A stretch of 64,000 nucleotides of DNA from Bradyrhizobium elkanii USDA 76 (lineage in GTDB: Bacteria > Pseudomonadota > Alphaproteobacteria > Rhizobiales > Xanthobacteraceae), in NCBI RefSeq assembly GCF_023278185.1, contig NZ_CP066356.1, forward strand, positions 3,898,001 to 3,962,000. The letters run 5' to 3'. Below the pieces are notes generated by a model, which was not told where the DNA came from, made no database searches, and was given only the letters and a program-made list of their open reading frames with translations. Position numbers and translations under genes: made by a program. Shown here piece by piece: positions 58,918-64,000 of this stretch (position 1 is the stretch's first letter; each line of letters opens with the position of its first letter).

Positions 58918-60099
58918 ATGATCGTTCGGCAATTTATTAGTTGGATTAGGACCGCTCCAGCAGGTGAGCGAGCAGAGGCGACACGGGCGTTGGCCCGGGC
59001 CTGGCTCATCTCGGATCTCACCGAGGACGACCGCATCGCAGCCGAAGGCGCGCTGCTGATGCTGCTCGACGACCCGTCGCCGCTGGTACGGCAGGCGATG
59101 GCCGAGGTGTTCGCGCGCAGTGCGGACGCGCCTGCCGCAATCGTGCAGGCGCTGTCGGCCGACCAGCCGGCGATCGCGCTGCCGGTGCTGGAACATTCAC
59201 CGCTTCTGATCGATGCCGACCTCGTCGACATCGTCGCCACCGGTTCCGACGAGATGCAATGCGCGATCGCGCGCCGCATCAACCTGCCGGCCTCCGTCGC
59301 CGCCGCGATTGCCGAGGTCGGCTCGGCGGCGGCCGCGCTCGAGCTGATCGAAAATCCTTACGCCGGCCTCGCGCCATTCTCCTGGGATCGCATCGTCGAA
59401 CGCCACGGCCATCTCGCCGCCATCAGGGAATCGATGCTGCAGCTGGAAGACCTGCCGTCGGCGACGCGGCTGGCGCTGGTCGCAAAGCTCTCCGACACGC
59501 TGGCGCAGTTCGTCGTCGCGCGAAACTGGCTCGGCAGCGATCGGGCCGACCGCATCGCCGGCGAGGCCAGGGAACGCTCCACCGTGAACATCGCCGCGCG
59601 TGCCTTCGGCGATGACATGCAGAACCTGATCATGCATCTGCGCGCCACCGGGCAATTGACCGCCGGGCTGATCCTGCGCGCGCTGCTGTCGGGCAATCTC
59701 GATTTGTTTGGGGCGGCGCTCGCCGAACTGTCCGGACTGCCCTATGGCCGCGTCTCCGCGCTGTTGAACGACCGCGGCGGCAACGGCCTGCAGGCGCTGC
59801 TGCGCCGCGCCGGTCTGCCGGAATCCACCTACGCCGCGTTCCGCGTCGCGCTCGAGGCCAGCCACGAGGTCGGCTATGTCGACAGCGGCGACGGTGCGGC
59901 GCGGCTGCATCGCCGCATGGTGGAGCGGGTGCTGACGCATTGCGAGACGGACCATTCGGCGGCCGAGCCGCTCCTGATCCTGCTGCGCCGCTTCGCGACC
60001 GAATCGGCCCGCGAGGACGCGCGGATGTTCTGCGAGGAGCTCGCCGCGGAAGACGCCATCGCGGTGCTGCCTTACGACGACGATCTCATCGCGGCCTGA
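58918..60099 (+). CDS. DUF2336 family protein, 393 aa
   Basis: A helical-repeat protein of the alphaproteobacterial DUF2336 family, often linked to signalling. Visible runs: ALLMLLDDPSPLVRQAMAEV (a HEAT-like repeat), HSPLLIDADLVDIVATGSDE, MQCAIARRINLPASVAAAIA and FSWDRIVERHGHLAAI. There is no signal peptide or membrane helix. ATG 58918 lacks an obvious ribosome site. It is convergent with the Hpt gene. The pairing with Hpt and response regulator genes suggests a shared regulatory role, but its biochemistry is unknown. Confidence 0.8.
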   Translation: MIVRQFISWIRTAPAGERAEATRALARAWLISDLTEDDRIAAEGALLMLLDDPSPLVRQAMAEVFARSADAPAAIVQALSADQPAIALPVLEHSPLLIDADLVDIVATGSDEMQCAIARRINLPASVAAAIAEVGSAAAALELIENPYAGLAPFSWDRIVERHGHLAAIRESMLQLEDLPSATRLALVAKLSDTLAQFVVARNWLGSDRADRIAGEARERSTVNIAARAFGDDMQNLIMHLRATGQLTAGLILRALLSGNLDLFGAALAELSGLPYGRVSALLNDRGGNGLQALLRRAGLPESTYAAFRVALEASHEVGYVDSGDGAARLHRRMVERVLTHCETDHSAAEPLLILLRRFATESAREDARMFCEELAAEDAIAVLPYDDDLIAA

Positions 60100-60167
60100 G
60101 GGCCGCGATTCTTTCCGATCGATGGATGCCTGAGAGGCGGCCGCAACGCGAGCGGCCGGCCGCGCGG

Positions 60168-60746
60168 CTATTCGCCGGGCACGATGCTCGGCGCGAGGAT
60201 CGCCTCGAGGTGCTCGGGCCGGTCGCGGTTGGCGTGGGTCAGGAATTCATCGGCGATGCCGCGGAGCTGCTTGCTCAGCACGCCGGCGACGACCGCGGTG
60301 TCGAGCTTGGTGCGGTTGCGCACGATCGCCTGCACGGCGTTGATGTGATGGGCGATCAGCTGCGGCGGCACGGCGCCGAGATCCGGCGCGTGCTCGATGA
60401 TGCGGCACAGGCTCTCCGCGGCTGCGGCGGCCGACGGATAGCCGAATGTCGCGGCGTCGCCCTTGATGTCATGCGCGGCGCGGAACAGCTCCTCGCGCGT
60501 CTTGTCGCTGAAGCCCTCGCGCAGCACGGTGGCGTGCGCGGCGGAGAGGCGGTCGGCCTCGATCGTCATCCACTCCTTGAACTCGCCCGACAGCCCGGCG
60601 AGCGCCTTTTCGGCGCGGCCGACCGGATCGTCGAGATCGCTCTCGGGGACGCGCAGCAGCATCTTGCGCAGCGGATTGGGCTGCGTGATCACGTGGTGCG
60701 TGCCGAAACTCTTGACCTCGATCGTCCCGGGTTTGTCTTTCGCCAT
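60168..60746 (-). CDS. Hpt (histidine phosphotransfer) domain protein, 192 aa
   Basis: Residues about 75-150 form the Hpt four-helix bundle. The phosphorylated His is in LFRAAHDIKGDAATFGY (HxxKG motif). The N-terminal 70 residues are not assigned. It begins nine bases after the response regulator gene, so the two form an operon and presumably a phosphorelay pair. No hybrid histidine kinase is encoded nearby. Cytoplasmic. Confidence 0.88.
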   Translation of the reverse strand: MAKDKPGTIEVKSFGTHHVITQPNPLRKMLLRVPESDLDDPVGRAEKALAGLSGEFKEWMTIEADRLSAAHATVLREGFSDKTREELFRAAHDIKGDAATFGYPSAAAAAESLCRIIEHAPDLGAVPPQLIAHHINAVQAIVRNRTKLDTAVVAGVLSKQLRGIADEFLTHANRDRPEHLEAILAPSIVPGE

Positions 60747-60755
60747 GGCGGTGTC

Positions 60756-61301
60756 CTAGATGGCCGAGCGCGCCTTTTCGAGCAGCGACGGCTGTTGCAG
60801 CACCTCGACCTCGCCGCTGCCGCGGCGTTCGGGGCCGATATAGGTGGTGGTGGTGTTGCGGCGGCGGTCGGGGCCGAAATAGGTCTTGGTCTTGATGAAC
60901 GGGCGCGGATTGGCGACCACGTTCATGATGCGCTGGTAGAGGCCCTTGGCCGAGATCGGCTTGGCCAAAAATTCGGTGACGCCGGCATCGCGCGCCACGG
61001 TGACACGGCGCTTCTCGGAATGCCCGGTCAGCATGATGATCGGCGCGTAGGGGTTGCCCTTGGATTCCGGCTGCCGGATCATCTGCGCAAGCTCGAGCCC
61101 GTCGAAGATCGGCATCGACCAGTCGGTGATGACGATGTCGGGCACGTAGTGCGTATACATCTCGAGCGCGGTGGCGCCGTCCTCGGCCTCATACACCTCG
61201 CGCGCGCCGAACGAATGCAAGAGCGTCCGCAGGATGCGGCGCATGTGCGGATTGTCGTCGCAAATCAAAAATCGCAGCTTGTTGAAATCGATGCGATACA
61301 T
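60756..61301 (-). CDS. CheY-like response regulator with GPDRR tail, 181 aa
   Basis: A receiver domain spans residues 5-130: FLICDDNPHMRR (acidic pair), IVITDWSMPIFDG (phospho-Asp), IIMLTGHSE (Thr) and EFLAKPISAKGLY (Lys). There is no DNA-binding output. The tail carries two copies of a short motif, TYFGPDRRRN and TYIGPERRG, which look like a docking element. ATG 61301 (MYRIDFNKL) is favoured. ATG 61322 has a ribosome site only two bases away. It probably exchanges phosphate with the Hpt protein encoded nine bases downstream. Confidence 0.9.
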   Translation of the reverse strand: MYRIDFNKLRFLICDDNPHMRRILRTLLHSFGAREVYEAEDGATALEMYTHYVPDIVITDWSMPIFDGLELAQMIRQPESKGNPYAPIIMLTGHSEKRRVTVARDAGVTEFLAKPISAKGLYQRIMNVVANPRPFIKTKTYFGPDRRRNTTTTYIGPERRGSGEVEVLQQPSLLEKARSAI

Positions 61302-61409
61302 GGTCCGGCCCTGATAGGGCATTACCTCGCCAATGCGGTATTACCCGACGTTAACCATATCCTGCCCGGGGTTAATGATTGGTTGCCGGGCAAGGGGCAG
61401 CCGTCGCCG

Positions 61410-62189
61410 TCAGTAGCCGAACTGCTCGCGCAGGATGCGTTCTTCCAGCGAGTGGCCGGGATCGAACAGCATCCGCATCGCGATCGTCTTGTCGGACAAC
61501 ACCTCAACCCGGCGGACGTCGCGCACCTCGTCATGGTCGGCGACCGCGGCGACCGGGCGCTTCTCGCCCTCGATCACCTCGATCACCACGAAGGCGGAAT
61601 TCGGCAGCAGCGCGCCGCGCCAGCGCCGCGGCCGGAACGCGCTGATCGGGGTCAGCGCCAACAGCGCCGCGTTGATCGGCAGGATCGGCCCCTGGGCGGA
61701 GAGGTTGTAGGCGGTCGATCCGGCCGGCGTCGCCACCAGGATGCCGTCGGCCATCAGCTCGGGCATCCGCTCGTGCTCGTCGATCAGGATGCGCAGCTTG
61801 GCGACCTGGTAGGTCTGCCGGAACAGCGCGACCTCGTTGATGGCGTGATGCAGATGCACGGCGCCGTGGATGTCGGTGGCGCGCATCAGCAGCGGATTGA
61901 TCAGCGACTCGCGCGCGGCGGCAAGCCGGGTGCGCAGATCATGCGTCGAATATTCGTTCATCAGGAAGCCGACGGTGCCGCGGTGCATGCCGTAGATCGG
62001 CTTGCCGCTGCGCATGTTGGCGTGCAGCGTCTGCAGCATCAAACCGTCGCCGCCGAGCGCGACCACGACGTCGGCATCGGCGGGTGGATGGTTGCCGTAC
62101 ATTTCCGTCAGCTGCTCGAGCGCCGATTGCGCTTCCGCACTGGCGCTGGCGACGAAGGCGATCTTGTCATACCGCTTGGAGCTGGCCAT
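61410..62189 (-). CDS. nadK: NAD kinase, 259 aa
   Basis: Makes NADP from NAD and ATP or polyphosphate in the cytoplasm. Family motifs: [15 protein letters not shown] (GGDG), [11 protein letters not shown] (the NE/D motif) and [23 protein letters not shown] 62189 ([15 protein letters not shown]) is chosen over the longer frame from 62279. Length fits alphaproteobacterial NadK (about 255-260). The response regulator gene follows 108 bases downstream on the same strand. Confidence 0.95.
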   Translation of the reverse strand: MASSKRYDKIAFVASASAEAQSALEQLTEMYGNHPPADADVVVALGGDGLMLQTLHANMRSGKPIYGMHRGTVGFLMNEYSTHDLRTRLAAARESLINPLLMRATDIHGAVHLHHAINEVALFRQTYQVAKLRILIDEHERMPELMADGILVATPAGSTAYNLSAQGPILPINAALLALTPISAFRPRRWRGALLPNSAFVVIEVIEGEKRPVAAVADHDEVRDVRRVEVLSDKTIAMRMLFDPGHSLEERILREQFGY

Positions 62190-62352
62190 TCGCTCACGAA
62201 CTCGTTTGGCACGGAACACGCCGCGCTCGTCTATACATCCCGGGCGGCCTTGTCGAGATGGTCCGGGAACGGACCGCATGCCACGCCGGCGCCGCCAAAC
62301 TAGCGCAGTTTGCCGCTGGGTTGCGTAAATCGGGGCGCAGGGAGTGAACGAT

Positions 62353-63954
62353 ATGGCTAACAGTCTTGCGACACGGCTCGCCGCGGCGTTGCTGGTGGCC
62401 TGTCTTGCGACCGCGGCGCGGGCCGACGACGAGACCCCGCAGCCATCGCCGTCGCCGAGCGTGCAGGCCCCAGGCGGCCAGAACCCAGCTGGCCAGAACC
62501 CGAGCGGTCAGAAGGGGCGGGCAGGACGCGGCGGCGAGGCCGGCTCCGGCGCCAACGCCGCGGCCAGCGGCTCGACCGCCGAGCAGCACCGCCTGCCGCC
62601 GGACTCCACGACCAAGCAATCGGTCGCGCTGCCGAACCGCACCCTTAACTTCAGCGCGACCGCGGGCTCGATCCGCGTGTTCGACGACAAGGGCGAACCG
62701 CTCGCCGACATCGCCTATACGTCCTACCAGCTCGACGGCGCCGAGAAGGCGAACCGTCCGGTGACCTTCCTGTTCAACGGCGGTCCGGGCTCCGCGTCGG
62801 CCTGGCTGCAATTGGGCAATATCGGGCCGTGGCGGCTGCCGTTCGACGGCGCGGTGTCCTCGGCCGCGCCCGAGCTGCAGGCCAATGCCGACACCTGGCT
62901 CGATTTCACCGATCTCGTCTTCATCGATCCGGTCGGCACCGGCTACAGCCGCTTCGTCACGACGTCGGAGGAGGCGCGCAAGCGCTTCTTCACCGTCGAC
63001 GGCGACGCCAATTCGGTCGCGCTGGTGATCCGCCGCTGGCTGGAGAAATACGACCGGCTGACCTCGCCGAAATATCTCGTCGGCGAAAGCTATGGCGGCA
63101 TTCGCGGACCCAAGGTGGTACGCAATCTGCAGATGCAGCAGGGCGTCGGCGTCCGCGGCCTGGTGCTGATCTCGCCGGTGCTCGATTTCCGCGAATATAC
63201 CGGCTCCAGCCTCCTGCAATATGTCGCAAGCCTGCCGACCATGGCGGCGGTCGCGCGACAGGCGAAGGGCCCGGTGACGCGCGAGGATCTCGCCGACGTC
63301 GAGAGTTACGCGCGCGGCGATTTCCTGCTCGACCTCGTCAGGGGGCAGGCCGACACCGAGGCCACCACGCGGCTCGCCGACAAGGTCGCAAGCCTGACCG
63401 GGATCGATCAGGCGGTGAGCCGCAGGCTCGCCGGCCGTTTCGACATCGGCGAATTCCGCCGCGAGTTCGATCGCAAGAACGGCAAGGTCACCGGCCGCTA
63501 CGACGCCTCGGTCGAGGGCTTCGATCCCTATCCGGATTCCAGCTACTTCCGCTTCAACGATCCGTCCGGCGATCCCCTGATGGCGCCCTTGACCAGCGCC
63601 GCCGTCGACCTCACCACGCGCAAGCTGAACTGGCGGCCGGACGGCTCCTATCATCTGCTCAGCGAGAGCGTGAACAAGGCCTGGGAGTTCGGTCACGGCA
63701 TCAGTCCGGCGGAGTCGGTGACGCAGCTCCGCCAGGCGCTGGCGCTCGACCCCAACCTGAAACTCCTGGTCGGCCACGGCCTGTTCGATCTCGCCACGCC
63801 GTACTTCGCCTCGAAGATCATCCTCGACCAGTTGCCAGCCTTCGCGGGCCCGAGCCGCACCAGGCTCGCGGTCTATCCCGGCGGCCACATGTTCTACTCC
63901 CGCGACGGCTCGCGCCAGGCCTTCCGCAAGGAGGTCGAGGCGCTGATGAGGTGA
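62353..63954 (+). CDS. secreted S10 serine carboxypeptidase, 533 aa
   Basis: A signal peptide ([20 protein letters not shown]) is followed by a Pro/Gly/Gln spacer containing [11 protein letters not shown] repeats. The alpha/beta-hydrolase S10 domain follows: [13 protein letters not shown] (oxyanion region), [13 protein letters not shown] (Ser about 246), [14 protein letters not shown] (Asp about 479) and [12 protein letters not shown] (His about 513). It should remove C-terminal residues from peptides in the periplasm. GGGAG eight bases before ATG 62353 rules out GTG 62344. The last 46 bases of the window hold no feature I can see. Confidence 0.92.
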   Translation: MANSLATRLAAALLVACLATAARADDETPQPSPSPSVQAPGGQNPAGQNPSGQKGRAGRGGEAGSGANAAASGSTAEQHRLPPDSTTKQSVALPNRTLNFSATAGSIRVFDDKGEPLADIAYTSYQLDGAEKANRPVTFLFNGGPGSASAWLQLGNIGPWRLPFDGAVSSAAPELQANADTWLDFTDLVFIDPVGTGYSRFVTTSEEARKRFFTVDGDANSVALVIRRWLEKYDRLTSPKYLVGESYGGIRGPKVVRNLQMQQGVGVRGLVLISPVLDFREYTGSSLLQYVASLPTMAAVARQAKGPVTREDLADVESYARGDFLLDLVRGQADTEATTRLADKVASLTGIDQAVSRRLAGRFDIGEFRREFDRKNGKVTGRYDASVEGFDPYPDSSYFRFNDPSGDPLMAPLTSAAVDLTTRKLNWRPDGSYHLLSESVNKAWEFGHGISPAESVTQLRQALALDPNLKLLVGHGLFDLATPYFASKIILDQLPAFAGPSRTRLAVYPGGHMFYSRDGSRQAFRKEVEALMR

Positions 63955-64000
63955 GGGGATGTGGCGGCGTGGATTGCGCCGTCGCTGCAAATACGGTCGT

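Noticed and set aside
59940..62303. 787-aa plus-strand open frame
   Set aside because: It is antisense to the Hpt, response regulator and NAD kinase genes, each of which has diagnostic motifs.
62473..62520. Tandem nucleotide repeat in the S10 peptidase
   Set aside because: It is a short in-frame Gly-Gln-Asn-Pro linker repeat behind the signal peptide, ordinary for secreted proteins.
1..64000. tRNA or rRNA genes
   Set aside because: No TTCGA-type T-arm with matching acceptor stem and no rRNA-like stretch was noticed on reading. A tRNAscan-type search would settle it.

Overview
The window reads as a chromosomal segment of a Bradyrhizobium-like alphaproteobacterium (order Hyphomicrobiales). 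GC is high throughout. Many genes look like typical Bradyrhizobium/Rhodopseudomonas families: BTLCP protease, double-PilZ protein, DUF2336, cyclic-nucleotide/patatin fusion, secreted COG3904-type proteins and an alphaproteobacterial response regulator with a GPDRR tail. The intergenic spaces carry several palindromic repeat families of the kind common in that group. No rRNA, tRNA, CRISPR array, prophage or symbiosis gene was recognised. This assignment is inferred from sequence character and recalled families, not from a search.

Layout. 1-3.8 kb: a small membrane ORF, a coiled-coil membrane protein, a TetR-fabA operon with an 18-bp palindrome at its promoter, and a LapG-like cysteine protease with its own terminator. 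3.8-6.4 kb: a double-PilZ (c-di-GMP receptor) gene cut in two by an IS1380-family element, with a 4-bp target duplication and a partial second IS end. 6.5-12.4 kb: a hypothetical gene, a zinc alcohol dehydrogenase behind a 24-bp palindrome, a cyclic-nucleotide/patatin protein, an amidohydrolase and PlsY. 12.4-18 kb is the most accessory-looking part: a livK remnant, a divergent aspartokinase, an M15-type peptidase, short repeats, small hypotheticals, and a three-BON-domain protein with a FixK-type box. 18-25 kb: an orphan peptide-type substrate-binding protein divergent from a three-subunit molybdenum hydroxylase, then an ornithine cyclodeaminase family gene. 25-33 kb: small stress-type proteins (secreted repeat protein, HdeD, dodecin), an Orn/Lys/Arg decarboxylase-GNAT pair, a DJ-1/PfpI protein and a TPR protein. 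33-43 kb: signalling (class III cyclase, PAS, GGDEF-EAL, CBS), a rhomboid and a second patatin. 43-52 kb: nitroreductase, thrS, two secreted ClpP-fold (COG3904-like) proteins, MFS, yidD, an IscU-like scaffold, folE and hisI. 52-58 kb: a compact ba3-type cytochrome oxidase operon with three multihaem cytochromes c and a 59-aa subunit IIa-like protein missed by ordinary length cut-offs. 58-64 kb: a lysozyme-fold protein, DUF2336, Hpt, response regulator, NAD kinase and an S10 serine carboxypeptidase.

How the parts connect. The clearest functional units are the ba3 oxidase with its electron-donor cytochromes, the FAD/2Fe-2S/Mo hydroxylase, the decarboxylase-acetyltransferase pair, TetR-FabA, and the Hpt-response regulator phosphorelay. 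c-di-GMP signalling recurs (PilZ, GGDEF-EAL, LapG-like protease), but the PilZ receptor is inactivated here. Two + strand intrinsic terminators have no gene upstream and point to unannotated small RNAs.
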